NCBI RefSeq assembly: GCF_014170305.1
Contig: NZ_LZZT01000010.1
Location: forward strand, 1-64,000
DNA from: Achromobacter sp. UMC71
GTDB lineage: Bacteria; Pseudomonadota; Gammaproteobacteria; Burkholderiales; Burkholderiaceae_B
Reading direction: 5' to 3'
DNA: 64,000 bases
Below the pieces are notes generated by a model, which was given only the letters and a program-made list of their open reading frames with translations, did not search any database and had not been told where the DNA came from. The first letter of the stretch is position 1. Each line of letters begins with the position of its first letter. A program made the translations under genes and the position numbers. Positions 33,889 through 42,711 of this stretch are shown here, one piece after another.

Positions 33889-34680
33889 ATGGACAACGCA
33901 TTGCGGGAAAAGGCCTATTTCGACACCCGCGCCACCCAAGAGATGGCGCAGCACCTGCGCGCGGTGCCGCGCAGCGCCCAGGAGACCATGGCCTACGCCT
34001 GCCGCATCCTGGCCATGACGGAACAGGAAGCCGGCCTGGCCGGCCAGATCAGCGTGCGGTCCGAGCGCCCGGGCGCCTACTGGACGCTGCGCTTCGGCCT
34101 GGGCTTTGACGAGGCCACGCCGGCCGATTTCATCGAGGTCGACCGCGACCTGAACACGCTGACGGGCGAGGGCATGGCCAACCCGGCCACGCGTTTTCAC
34201 CTGTGGGTGTACGAGGCCCGGCCCGACGTGCGTTCCATCATCCACACCCATTCGCCGTGGGCCTCGGCCCTGGCCGCGGCGCGCCAGCCGCTGGTGATTT
34301 CGCAGATGGACATGACGCCGCTGCACGACGACTGCGCGTTCCTGGGCGAGTGGCCCGGGGTGCCGATCGCCGACCAGGAGGGCGTGATCATCTCGGCCGC
34401 GCTGGGCGCCAAGCGCGCCATCATCCTGGCGCATCACGGCTACCTGACGGCGGGCGCCAGCTGTGAGGAAGCGACCTACCTGTCGGTGTACCTGGAACGC
34501 GCGGCGCGCATGCAGATCCGCGCGCAGGCCTTCGGCCCGCTGACGCCGGTGGACGACACCCTGGCGCGCGAGGCGCATGACTACCTGCTCAAGCCGTCCA
34601 TCGTGCGCGCCACCTTCGACTACTGGTGCCGCCAGACGCACGGTATCGCGCCGCTGCCGTCCTTGCCTGCCGCCCGCTAA
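33889..34680 (+). CDS. Class II aldolase/adducin domain protein
   Basis: Zinc aldolase-fold protein of 263 residues. It has GQISVRSE, EVDRDLNTLTGEGMANPATRFHLW in outline, the zinc-site pattern IIHTHSPWASALAA, and the third His in ILAHHGYLTAGASCEEA. ATG 33889 has AACAGGAGACAG upstream; a longer frame from 33712 overlaps the LysR gene. Members include fuculose-phosphate aldolases and also decarboxylases and ketoacid hydratases, so the reaction is open. It is first in the operon with an MHS transporter and an isomerase-like protein. Confidence 0.87.
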   Translation: MDNALREKAYFDTRATQEMAQHLRAVPRSAQETMAYACRILAMTEQEAGLAGQISVRSERPGAYWTLRFGLGFDEATPADFIEVDRDLNTLTGEGMANPATRFHLWVYEARPDVRSIIHTHSPWASALAAARQPLVISQMDMTPLHDDCAFLGEWPGVPIADQEGVIISAALGAKRAIILAHHGYLTAGASCEEATYLSVYLERAARMQIRAQAFGPLTPVDDTLAREAHDYLLKPSIVRATFDYWCRQTHGIAPLPSLPAAR

Positions 34681-34718
34681 GCGCAATTTCCACACCGACA
34701 CTTTCAAGGGGAGTCACG

Positions 34719-36047
34719 ATGATGACGACCAAGACAACGCCTGCGCGCTCGCGCCGCGACTACGTCACCGCCGGCCTGGCCAGCATGATGGGCACCACCA
34801 TCGAGTGGTACGACTTTTTTCTGTACGGCACGGCCGCCGCGCTGATCTTCAACAAGATCTTCTTTCCCTCGTTCGATCCGCTGACGGGCACGCTGGCGGC
34901 CTTTGCCACCTATTCGGTGGGATTTTTCGCGCGGCCGCTGGGCGGCGTGATCTTCGGCCACTATGGCGACAAGATCGGCCGCAAGTCCATGCTGTTGATC
35001 ACGCTGTTGCTGATGGGTGTGCCCACCATCCTGATCGGGCTGATTCCGTCGTACGACCAGATCGGCTATTGGGCCGCGGTGCTGCTGGTGCTGATGCGTT
35101 TCCTGCAGGGTATCGCCGTGGGCGGCGAGTGGGGCGGAGCGGTGCTGATGGCGGTCGAGCATGCGCCGGAGGGCAAGAAGGGCTTTTTCGGCAGCCTGCC
35201 GCAGGCGGGCGTGGCGCCGGGCCTGATCCTGTCGTCGCTGGCGATGGGCGCGGTGGCCGGGCTGCCCGAAGCCGACATGCTGGCCTGGGGCTGGCGTCTG
35301 CCGTTCCTGGCCAGCGTGGTGTTGCTGGGGGTGGGCTGGTTCATCCGCGTCAAGGTCGCCGAATCGCCCGACTTCGAGCAGATGCGCGACAAGGGCGCCA
35401 AGGTCGAAGTGCCGGTGGCCGAGGTGCTCAAGCATCACCGCCGCGCGTTGCTGACCGTGGTGGGCGCCCGGCTGGCGGAAGTGACCTGGTTCTACACCGT
35501 GGTGACGTTTTCGCTGGCCTACGCCACCGGCACGCTGGGGGTGCCGCGGTCGGTGATGCTGGATGCGACCATTTGGGGCGCGGCGCTGGCGCTGTTCACC
35601 ATGCCGCTGTTCGGCGTGCTGGGCGACAAGGTGGGCCACAAGTGGGTCTTCATGGCGGGCGCCGTGGGCATCCTGGCCTGCGCACCGGTTTTCTTCCAAT
35701 TGCTGGCCACGGGCGACCGGACCTGGATCATCGTGGCGGTTTGCCTGGCCGTGGGATTGGTCTACGCTTGCCTCTACGGCCCGGAAGGCACCTTGTTTTC
35801 CAGCCAGTTCCCGGCCCAGGTGCGCTACACCGGCATCTCGCTGGCGGTGCAGGTGTCGGGGGCGATAGGCGGCGGGCTCGCGCCCATCGTCGCGACCTGG
35901 CTGCTGGCCCGGGCCGGCGGCGATCCGAAGTACGTGGTGTGGTACCTGAGCGCGCTGGGCGTCATCGCCGTGTTCAGCGCGTGGCGCATGCGCGGCGACG
36001 CGCCGGCGCGCGCGGCGCTGGCCGTCCCGGCCGGCGCGCGGACCTGA
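34719..36047 (+). CDS. MFS transporter, metabolite:H+ symporter (MHS) family
   Basis: Twelve-helix symporter of 442 residues. MHS hallmarks are TIEWYDFFLYGTAAA in the first helix, ARPLGGVIFGHYGDKIGRK in the 2-3 loop and LQGIAVGGEWGGAVLM in helix 4. ATG 34719 follows AAGGGGAG. Members carry dicarboxylates, shikimate, proline/betaine and aromatic acids. In this operon it probably imports the substrate of the aldolase-family and isomerase-like enzymes encoded beside it. Confidence 0.9.
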   Translation: MMTTKTTPARSRRDYVTAGLASMMGTTIEWYDFFLYGTAAALIFNKIFFPSFDPLTGTLAAFATYSVGFFARPLGGVIFGHYGDKIGRKSMLLITLLLMGVPTILIGLIPSYDQIGYWAAVLLVLMRFLQGIAVGGEWGGAVLMAVEHAPEGKKGFFGSLPQAGVAPGLILSSLAMGAVAGLPEADMLAWGWRLPFLASVVLLGVGWFIRVKVAESPDFEQMRDKGAKVEVPVAEVLKHHRRALLTVVGARLAEVTWFYTVVTFSLAYATGTLGVPRSVMLDATIWGAALALFTMPLFGVLGDKVGHKWVFMAGAVGILACAPVFFQLLATGDRTWIIVAVCLAVGLVYACLYGPEGTLFSSQFPAQVRYTGISLAVQVSGAIGGGLAPIVATWLLARAGGDPKYVVWYLSALGVIAVFSAWRMRGDAPARAALAVPAGART

Positions 36048-36054
36048 GGACGAC

Positions 36055-36654
36055 ATGAAAACGATCGACTATTACTTCTGGTTGAATTCCGACTGGGCCT
36101 ATCTGGGCGCCGACCGTCTCGAAGCCCTGGCAACCCGCCACCAGGCGCGCATCCGCTACCTGCCGGTGGACCTGCCCAATGTGTATTCGCGCACCGGCGG
36201 CGTGCTGCTCAGCCAGCGCGCGCCCGAGCGCCAGGCCTACCGCGTGGCGGAACTGGCGCGCTGGTGCCGCAAGCTGGGCATCCCCGTCAATCCCACGCCG
36301 GCCTTCATGTGCCCGGACGCGGGGCTGGCCTCGCGCATCGTCATCGCGGCTGACAGTGCCGGCCTGCCGGTGGCGGCGCTGTACAAGGCCATCCTGAAGG
36401 CGCAGTGGTGCGACGAGCAGGACGTCTCGTCGCCGGCCACGCTGCACGCCATCGTGGCTGGGCAAGGGCTGGACGCCGACGCCTTGCTGGCGGCGGCCGA
36501 GCGGCCCGACGCCGAGCGGATCTACCGCCAGAATACGGACGCCGCGGTCGCGGCCGGGGTGTTCGGGTCGCCGTCGTACGTGTATCGCGGCGAGCTGTTC
36601 TGGGGGCAGGACCGGCTGGACATGCTGGAAGAGGCGGTGGCCGCGCCGGTGTGA
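36055..36654 (+). CDS. DsbA-like oxidoreductase, 2-hydroxychromene-2-carboxylate isomerase family
   Basis: Kappa-GST/DsbA-fold protein of 199 residues starting MKTIDYYFWLNSDWAYLGAD, where the active Ser or Cys of the family is replaced by the SDWAYLG loop typical of HCCA isomerases. The C-terminal GVFGSPSYVYRGELFWGQDRLDMLE matches the cis-Pro region (SPS). It starts 7 bases after the transporter gene. In naphthalene catabolism such enzymes isomerise a ring-opened chromene with glutathione; here the substrate is unknown. Confidence 0.87.
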   Translation: MKTIDYYFWLNSDWAYLGADRLEALATRHQARIRYLPVDLPNVYSRTGGVLLSQRAPERQAYRVAELARWCRKLGIPVNPTPAFMCPDAGLASRIVIAADSAGLPVAALYKAILKAQWCDEQDVSSPATLHAIVAGQGLDADALLAAAERPDAERIYRQNTDAAVAAGVFGSPSYVYRGELFWGQDRLDMLEEAVAAPV

Positions 36655-36660
36655 CGGCCT

Positions 36661-36725
36661 GCCGCAGTCCGCAGCGGCTGCGGACTGCGGCGCATGCGGC
36701 CGCCCTGGCCGGCGCGGGCCAGGGC
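36661..36725. terminator. Two strong hairpins between convergent operons
   Basis: First stem: 13-bp perfect arms CCGCAGTCCGCAG (36662-36674) and CTGCGGACTGCGG (36678-36690), with a 3-base loop; the flanking G36661-C36691 also pairs. Second stem: GCCCTGGCC (36702-36710) and GGCCAGGGC (36717-36725). No U-tracts. The position right after the isomerase stop and before the binding-protein stop fits a bidirectional end. Confidence 0.6.
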
Positions 36726-36737
36726 GTTGCACCCTTT

Positions 36738-38039
36738 TTATTTCGCCGCTGTCTTGACCAGCGGGCAGGTGGACTTGGACAGCGGCATGAAGGCCTCGTC
36801 GCCCGGCACCGTGGCCACCAGGTTGTAGTAGTCCCAGGGACGTTTGGATTCAGACGGCTTTTTCACTTCGAACAGGTACATGTCGTGCACCATGCGGCCG
36901 TCTTCGCGGATGCGGCCGTTGGTGGCGAAGAAGTCATTGATGGGCATGGCCTTCATCTGCTTCATCACGGCATCCGGCGCGTCGGTGCCGGCGGCCTGTA
37001 CCGCTTTCAGGTAGTGCATCACCGACGAATAGGTGCCCGCCTGGCTCATGTTGGGCATTTTCTTCAATTTGTCGTAGTAGCGCTGCGACCAGGCGCGGGT
37101 CTGGTCGTTCATGTCCCAGTAGAAGGCCTCGGTCAGCATCAAGCCGCTGGCCGCTTCCAGGCCGATGGCGTGGATGTCGTTGATGTACAGCAGCAGGCCG
37201 GCCATCTTCTGCCCGCCCTGGGTCAGGCCGAACTCGCTGGCCGCCTTGATGGCGTTGACCGTGTCGCCGCCGGCATTGGCCAGCCCCACGACCTGCGCGC
37301 GGCTGGACTGCGCCTGCAACAGGTATGAGGCGAAGTCGCTGGACCCCAGCGGGTGGCGCGCGGCGCCCAGCACGGTGCCGCCGCGGGCCTTGACCACTTC
37401 GGTGGCGGACGCTTGCAGGGTGTGGCCGAAGGCGTAGTCGGCCGTCAGGAAGTACCAGCTCTTGCCGCCGCGGTCGACGACGGCGCGGGCGGTGGTGTTG
37501 GCCAGCGACCAGGTGTCGTAGGTGTAGTGCACCGAATAGGGCGAGCACAGGTCGTTGGAGATGCGCTCGGTGCCGGGGCCGCTGAAGACCACGATCTTCT
37601 TTTTCTCGCGCGCCACTTCCAGCACGGCCAGCGCCGGGGCGGAGCCGGCCACGTCCATCACGGCGTCCACTTTCTGCGTGTCGTACCACTCGCGCGCGCG
37701 GGCGGCGGCGATGTCGGCCTTGTTCTGGTGGTCGGCCACCAGCAGATCGATTTTCTTGCCCAGCACCGTGCCGCCGAAATCATCGATGGCCATCTGCGCG
37801 GCCGTGGCGCTGCCCTTGCCGGTCACGTCGGCGTAGACGCCGCTCATGTCCAGGATCAGGCCCAGCCGGACGATGTCGTCTGAAATGGCGGGCGCGGTCT
37901 GGGCCGAGGCGGTGGCCGTGAATGCGGCGCCGGCCAACGCCAAGGCGGCCGTCAGGGCGGCCAGGCGCGGGCGGGGGGATGGGTTGCGGGAAAGCGTGCT
38001 GCGTTGCTGCGGGCAAATCCGGGGCATGGGTCGGGTCAT
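36738..38039 (-). CDS. Liv/urea-type ABC transporter substrate-binding protein (orphan)
   Basis: Periplasmic binding protein of 433 residues, PF13458-type (Peripla_BP_6). The signal peptide ends near ATASAQTAPA. Then come DIVRLGLILDMSGVYADVTGKG, the MAIDDFGG segment, and DHQNKADIAAARAREW. ATG 38039 has GGAGACAACC, a good ribosome-binding site, so it is preferred over 38051. No permease or ATPase gene is adjacent. It follows the HutC-type regulator gene on the same strand with an 96-base gap. Ligand unknown; aromatic acids or amides are typical for this group in Burkholderiales. Confidence 0.88.
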   Translation of the reverse strand: MTRPMPRICPQQRSTLSRNPSPRPRLAALTAALALAGAAFTATASAQTAPAISDDIVRLGLILDMSGVYADVTGKGSATAAQMAIDDFGGTVLGKKIDLLVADHQNKADIAAARAREWYDTQKVDAVMDVAGSAPALAVLEVAREKKKIVVFSGPGTERISNDLCSPYSVHYTYDTWSLANTTARAVVDRGGKSWYFLTADYAFGHTLQASATEVVKARGGTVLGAARHPLGSSDFASYLLQAQSSRAQVVGLANAGGDTVNAIKAASEFGLTQGGQKMAGLLLYINDIHAIGLEAASGLMLTEAFYWDMNDQTRAWSQRYYDKLKKMPNMSQAGTYSSVMHYLKAVQAAGTDAPDAVMKQMKAMPINDFFATNGRIREDGRMVHDMYLFEVKKPSESKRPWDYYNLVATVPGDEAFMPLSKSTCPLVKTAAK

Positions 38040-38135
38040 GGTTGTCTCCATTTATGGTTATGCCGGATGCTTGCAAGGGACTGCGGGCGCTTGGGGCCAG
38101 GGCCCGCGCTTTTCTAGGGGATGAGGCTGGCGCGG

Positions 38136-38879
38136 CTAGCGTTGGCTCAGCAGATCGAACTCCATGCGCACCTTACGGAACGGGAATTCCAGCCGCGCGA
38201 AATACACCACGCGGCCGTCGATGCAGGCGTAGCGGCGCAGCTCGGCCACGGGCGAGGACACCGGAATCTGCAGCGATTCGGCCGATTCCTGGCCGGCCTC
38301 GATCACGTTCAGCACTTGGCGCGCCTCGCTGATGCGCGCGCCGTAGAACTGGTCCAGCACCGGCGCCACGGTGCTTTTCTGGATGCGGGCGCGGTGCTTG
38401 CGAAACAGGCTGCTTTCCAGGAACACCTCGCTGTAGCAGAAGGGGCCGGCGTCGGTGGTGTGGACCCGCCGCAGGTACTGGAAACTGCCGCCGCGTTGCG
38501 CCTCGCAGGGCATGCCCAGGGTGTCGGGCAGCGGCGAATCGGCGCTGGATTCCACCAGCGATACGGTACCCAGCTGGTTGCTCAGTTCCACCGTTTCGGC
38601 CCAGGTCTTGGGAATCAGCAGTGTCGGCGTTTCCGGCAAGGCGGCATTGACGAAGGTGCCCGACCCGCGCGAGCGCCGGATCAGGCCGTCCTGTTCCAGC
38701 AGCCCGAACGCCTGGCGGATGGTTGCCCGCGAAATGCCGTAGGTATCCATGAGCGATTCCAGGGGCGGGATCTGCTGGCCCGGCCGCCAGGTGCGGTTCT
38801 GGATGTGGCTGCGAAACAGCGCGGCCGCCTGCAGATAAAGAGGCTGGGGGCTGTGCGAGAAAAGCTTGCGCGCGGGCAT
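38136..38879 (-). CDS. GntR-family regulator, HutC/UTRA subfamily
   Basis: Regulator of 247 residues. The winged HTH includes GQQIPPLESLMDTYGISRATIRQAFGLLEQDGLI in outline, followed by RSRGSGTFV. The UTRA domain follows (LRRVHTTDAGPFCYSEVFLESSLF; ARISEARQVLNVIEA; YFARLEFPFRKVRMEF). It is the third gene after cyclase and ligase on the same strand, 11 bases after the ligase stop, and probably controls the divergent region with the palindrome at 41568-41591. Confidence 0.9.
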   Translation of the reverse strand: MPARKLFSHSPQPLYLQAAALFRSHIQNRTWRPGQQIPPLESLMDTYGISRATIRQAFGLLEQDGLIRRSRGSGTFVNAALPETPTLLIPKTWAETVELSNQLGTVSLVESSADSPLPDTLGMPCEAQRGGSFQYLRRVHTTDAGPFCYSEVFLESSLFRKHRARIQKSTVAPVLDQFYGARISEARQVLNVIEAGQESAESLQIPVSSPVAELRRYACIDGRVVYFARLEFPFRKVRMEFDLLSQR

Positions 38880-38890
38880 GGTCGGTGCGG

Positions 38891-40498
38891 TCAGGAAGGG
38901 TTGGGGGCGGCGAGCAGGGCGTCTGCCATGTCGCGCAGCCGGTGTTTCTGGATTTTGACCGAATTGGCGCTTTCTACCGACGGAAACGCGTCCAGCACGG
39001 TGAATCCGGCGGGGACCTTGAAGCCGGCCATTGCCTGCTTGCAGGCAGCCGTCCAGCCGGCCGGGTCGGCGTGCGCGCCGTGTTGCAGCAGCACGAAGGC
39101 GTAGGGCACCGTCTTGCCGCCGCGCGTGGCGCCCACCACCTGGCAGGCGCGCACGCCGGGCAGCGTTTCCACCACTTGTTCGATTTCGACCGGGTTCACC
39201 AGAAAGCCGGACAGCCGCAGCGAATCGCCCATGCGGGTCTGGAACACGAACTGGCGCGGGTTCAGCGTGTAGCCCAGGTCGCCGGTCTTGAAATAGCCAT
39301 CCTCCGTGCAGGCACGGCGGGTGGCGTCGGGATTGTCCAGGTAGCCCTGCATCAGGCTGGGCGACAGGATTTCCAGTTCGCCCGATTCGCCATGCGGCAG
39401 CACCGCGCCGCTGGCCGGGTCGCGGGCCCGTACCCGGGCGTCGGGGTAGACCAGGGTGCCGCCGGGCAGGTGGCGCGCCGACACATCACCGCTGGCCGCT
39501 ACGCGCGGCTGGCCGGCGACCAGCGCGATCAGCTCGCTGGAGCCATACAGACCCGTCAGCGGCACGCCGGCCTCGCGCGCCAGATCCAGCATGTGGTCCA
39601 GCGCCGGCGTGAAGCTGGCAAAGCCGAACAGTTGCGCCGACGCGAAGCCGCCCGGCTGGGCCGCGCGCATCATGGCGACCAGCGCCTCGTTGTTGGCATA
39701 GGTGTGGGTCACCTGGTGGCGCTGCACCGCCGCGGCGGATTCGGCGGCGTCGAACACCGGCGCGCAGACCACCGGCGCGCCCTGCGCCAGACCGCCCGCC
39801 AGCGTGGCAAAGCCGAACGCGCCGCAGAACGGCGCGCTGGCCAGCACCCGGGTGCGCGCGTCGTAGCCAAAGGCCTGCGCCACCGCCGCGCCATGGCGCA
39901 GCAGCGTCGCCTGGTCGTGCAGCACGAATTTGGGCTGCGAGGTGGTGCCGGACGTGGTGAAGCACAGCACGCCGGCATTGGGCTGGGCCGCGGGCGGAGC
40001 GTCGGCGCCGGCCCGCAGATCGGCGTAGCGGTGCACGGGCCGGTCGCGCACGGTCGCTGGCACGGCCTCGTCCGTTTCCGCCACGGCCACGATGCCCCGC
40101 AGGCGCGCCAGGTGTTCCGGGGCGACATCGTTCAGGATGCCCTGGAAATCGATGCCCTTGAAGCCGGGCCAGAACACCAGCCAGTCGGCGCGGCCGCGGC
40201 CCAGGATGTCGGCGACTTCCAGCGCGCGAAAGCGCGTGTTGACGGCCAGCACCAGCGCACCCAGGTGGGCGGCGGCCAGGAACGACTCGACCCAGGCGGC
40301 GCAGTTGGGCAGCCACACGGCCACGCGGTCGCCGGGCTGCACGCCGGCGCGCGCCAGGCCCGCGGCCAAGGCGCGGCTGCGTGTCCGCAGTTGCGCGTGG
40401 CTGATGGGCTGGTCGCGGTCGATCAGGGCGGGCTGATCGGGATGGCTGGCGGCCAGGGTGTCCAGGTGCTGGGAAAACGTGGAGGCTTGCGGCGTCAT
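38891..40498 (-). CDS. AMP-dependent acyl-CoA synthetase/ligase
   Basis: Adenylate-forming enzyme of 535 residues that activates a carboxylic acid to its CoA ester. The P-loop-like A3 motif is FTTSGTTSQPKFVLHD, A5 is LYGSSELIALV, A7 and A8 are YFKTGDLGYTLN and MGDSLRLSGFLVNPVEIE, and the C-terminal Lys lies in NSVKIQKHRLRD. It starts 3 bases after the cyclase stop, so they form one transcript. With a cyclase, a regulator and divergent Bug/SDR genes, the locus looks like a small aromatic- or cyclic-acid breakdown pathway. Confidence 0.9.
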   Translation of the reverse strand: MTPQASTFSQHLDTLAASHPDQPALIDRDQPISHAQLRTRSRALAAGLARAGVQPGDRVAVWLPNCAAWVESFLAAAHLGALVLAVNTRFRALEVADILGRGRADWLVFWPGFKGIDFQGILNDVAPEHLARLRGIVAVAETDEAVPATVRDRPVHRYADLRAGADAPPAAQPNAGVLCFTTSGTTSQPKFVLHDQATLLRHGAAVAQAFGYDARTRVLASAPFCGAFGFATLAGGLAQGAPVVCAPVFDAAESAAAVQRHQVTHTYANNEALVAMMRAAQPGGFASAQLFGFASFTPALDHMLDLAREAGVPLTGLYGSSELIALVAGQPRVAASGDVSARHLPGGTLVYPDARVRARDPASGAVLPHGESGELEILSPSLMQGYLDNPDATRRACTEDGYFKTGDLGYTLNPRQFVFQTRMGDSLRLSGFLVNPVEIEQVVETLPGVRACQVVGATRGGKTVPYAFVLLQHGAHADPAGWTAACKQAMAGFKVPAGFTVLDAFPSVESANSVKIQKHRLRDMADALLAAPNPS

Positions 40499-40501
40499 GG
40501 T

Positions 40502-41530
40502 TTATACGGTGGCGATCGGGGTCACGGGCGAGCCCACCGCGCCGGGCATGCGCAGGGGCGGGGCGGTCAGCAGGAAGCGGTTGCGGCCCTGCGCGTGCAG
40601 CCAGTCGGCCAGCGCCTTCAGGTACCACAGCTCGGCCAGCGGCACGCCTAGCTTGAACAGGCAGTGATGGTGCAGCGGCAGGATCGAATGGCCGGGGCCC
40701 GAGGTGCGCGCCGGATACGATTCCACCGCGTAGTTGTCGGCGCAGATCGCCGCGAGGCCGCTGTCGGTGATCCAGCCCAGCAGCGCCGGGTCGGCTCCGT
40801 CCAGCACCGCGCCGGTCTGTTCCAGCTTGTGAGGGTCAGGCTGGCCGTTCATTTCCACCAGCGTTTCGGCGAAGCCCGTGCGCAGCACCAGCATGTCGCC
40901 GGGCTCCACCACGACCTTCTGTTCACGCATCGCGGCCTGCAGCTGGGTATGGCCCACCAGCGTGCGGCCGGGGCCGAAGGCACGCGCCAGGTCGACCAGC
41001 ACGCCGCGGCCCTGCATGCCTTTTTCGGCGTAGCGGCTGACACTGAGCCTGCGCGCGTACGAGCCGCCCGGCGGGCAGCAGGCGTCGGCATCGTCGCCGC
41101 CGAACACGTCCACGCCGGCCGCGTAGCCGTTGTAGTAGACGCGGCGCGCCTGGCCGTCGCCCTGGATATCGAACTGCGCGCCCACGTGGCACAGGCCATC
41201 CCATTGGGTCGAGTACTGCATGCTGAGCGTGACCTGGTCGTCCGACAGCACGTCCACGGCCTCGGGCTGCAGGCGCGACATGGCGAAGTTCAGGTAGGGC
41301 GCGCCATCGCGGAACGTGGGCTTGAGCACCGGCGCGTGGCGGCGCGGGTTCAGCACGTTGCCGCCCGGCAGGTCCAGCGGCAGCGATAGGCAGAACACTT
41401 TGCCCGTGCGCACCTCGCGCACGGCCTGCAGCACTTTTTCCTCGGTCAGCAGGTTCAGGCGGCCGAGTTCGTCGTCGGGGCCGAAATCGCCCCAGGTGGA
41501 TCCTTCGGGCCGTTGCGTCCAGCGTTTCAT
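40502..41530 (-). CDS. Cyclase-family metal hydrolase (kynurenine formamidase-like, PF04199)
   Basis: Zinc/Mn-dependent hydrolase fold of 342 residues. Signature elements: THWGDFGPDDELGRLNLLTEE-like N-terminus (visible as GDFGPDDELGRLNLL), STQWDGLCHVGAQF with the metal-site His, GRGVLVDLARAFG, PGDMLVLRTGF and the late PLHHHCLFKLGVPL. Characterised members open formylkynurenine or cyclic imides and related compounds. First gene of the minus-strand operon; the divergent promoter region carries a strong palindrome. Confidence 0.85.
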   Translation of the reverse strand: MKRWTQRPEGSTWGDFGPDDELGRLNLLTEEKVLQAVREVRTGKVFCLSLPLDLPGGNVLNPRRHAPVLKPTFRDGAPYLNFAMSRLQPEAVDVLSDDQVTLSMQYSTQWDGLCHVGAQFDIQGDGQARRVYYNGYAAGVDVFGGDDADACCPPGGSYARRLSVSRYAEKGMQGRGVLVDLARAFGPGRTLVGHTQLQAAMREQKVVVEPGDMLVLRTGFAETLVEMNGQPDPHKLEQTGAVLDGADPALLGWITDSGLAAICADNYAVESYPARTSGPGHSILPLHHHCLFKLGVPLAELWYLKALADWLHAQGRNRFLLTAPPLRMPGAVGSPVTPIATV

Positions 41531-41567
41531 GGGCTTGTCTCCGGTCTGTTTTTCGTGTGCTTGTGAA

Positions 41568-41591
41568 TATAGTACGTATTTACGTACTATA
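41568..41591. promoter_or_regulatory. Near-perfect 24-bp palindrome, candidate operator of the HutC-type regulator
   Basis: TATAGTACGTA (41568-41578) and TACGTACTATA (41581-41591) are exact inverse complements separated by two bases. It is AT-rich in a GC-rich setting and lies between the divergent cyclase and Bug genes, where a UTRA-type GntR protein would be expected to bind. Confidence 0.75.
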
Positions 41592-41715
41592 GGTAGTGCC
41601 GCCGGTTGAAACGGCCCAGGCCGCCATGACCGGCGAGCGACAACAGAGGGTGATCCGCCGCCGGCGGACCCAAAAGAAATCCGCGATTCAAGCGGATTCG
41701 CGAGGAGACAGATCC

Positions 41716-42711
41716 ATGACGCAATCCCTGCATGGCCGTGCCGGGCGCCGCGCGCTGGCCGCGGCCGCCCTGTCGGCGCTGGTTGGCTCGGCGGCGCACG
41801 CCGCCGGTTACCCGGAACATCCCGTCACCGTGGTCGTGCCGTATCCACCGGGCGGCGGCGCCGACATCTTTGGCCGCGCCATCGCCAATGCCTTGCAGCC
41901 TGGGCTGAAGCAGACCGTGCTGGTCGAGAACAAGCCCGGCGCGGGCGGCAATATCGGCATGGCCTATGTGGCCCGCGCCAAGGCCGACGGCTACACCCTG
42001 GGCCTGGGCACCATCGGCACGCAGACCATCAACCAGTTCCTGTACGCCAACATGACGTTCGATCCCGCGCGCGACCTGGTGCCGATCGCGCTGGTGTCGA
42101 CCACGCCCAACGTCATCGCCGTCGGCGCCAAGTCGCCCTACAAGACGGTGGCCGACGTGATCCAGGCGGCCAGGCAGTCCAAGGACAAGAAGCTGACTTA
42201 TGCCTCGCCGGGCATCGGCTCGTCGGTGCACCTGACCGGCGCCTACTTCGAGGCCATGGCCGGCGTGACCATGCTGCACGTGCCGTTCAAGGGCACGTCG
42301 GCGTCGCTGCCGGCGGTGGCGGGCGGGCAGGTCGACCTGCTGTTCGACAACCTGCCGGGCGCGCTGGCGCAGATCAAGGACGGCAACCTGGTGCGCGGCG
42401 TGGCCGTCACCTCGGCCACGCGCGATCCGTCGCTGCCGAATCTGCCCACGGTCGCCGAATCCGGCCTGCCGGGGTTCGACGTCACCGCCTGGTTCGCGCT
42501 GTACGCGCCGCGCGGCACGCCCGAGCCGGTGGTCAAGCAATTGATCGAGGCGGCCCGCGCCGGCCTGGCCACGCCGGCCATCGCGACCAATTTCGCCACC
42601 ATGGGCGCCAAACCCGGTACGCTGTTCGGCCCCGACCTGGCCGCCTTCGAGCGCGACGAACGCAAGAAGTGGGGCGGCCTCATCAAAGACAAAGGAATCA
42701 CCGCGCAATGA
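41716..42711 (+). CDS. Bug-family substrate-binding protein
   Basis: Periplasmic receptor of 331 residues with signal peptide ending AAHAAGYPEHP. Bug motifs: PVTVVVPYPPGGGADIFGRA, VLVENKPGAGGNIGMAYV, KADGYTLGLGT and VPFKGTSASLPAVAGGQV. ATG 41716 follows GAGGAGACAG; the longer frame from 41596 would cross the operator. It overlaps the SDR gene by the ATGA link and is divergent from the cyclase-ligase-gntR operon, all presumably controlled together. It probably delivers the ligase or cyclase substrate. Confidence 0.92.
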   Translation: MTQSLHGRAGRRALAAAALSALVGSAAHAAGYPEHPVTVVVPYPPGGGADIFGRAIANALQPGLKQTVLVENKPGAGGNIGMAYVARAKADGYTLGLGTIGTQTINQFLYANMTFDPARDLVPIALVSTTPNVIAVGAKSPYKTVADVIQAARQSKDKKLTYASPGIGSSVHLTGAYFEAMAGVTMLHVPFKGTSASLPAVAGGQVDLLFDNLPGALAQIKDGNLVRGVAVTSATRDPSLPNLPTVAESGLPGFDVTAWFALYAPRGTPEPVVKQLIEAARAGLATPAIATNFATMGAKPGTLFGPDLAAFERDERKKWGGLIKDKGITAQ

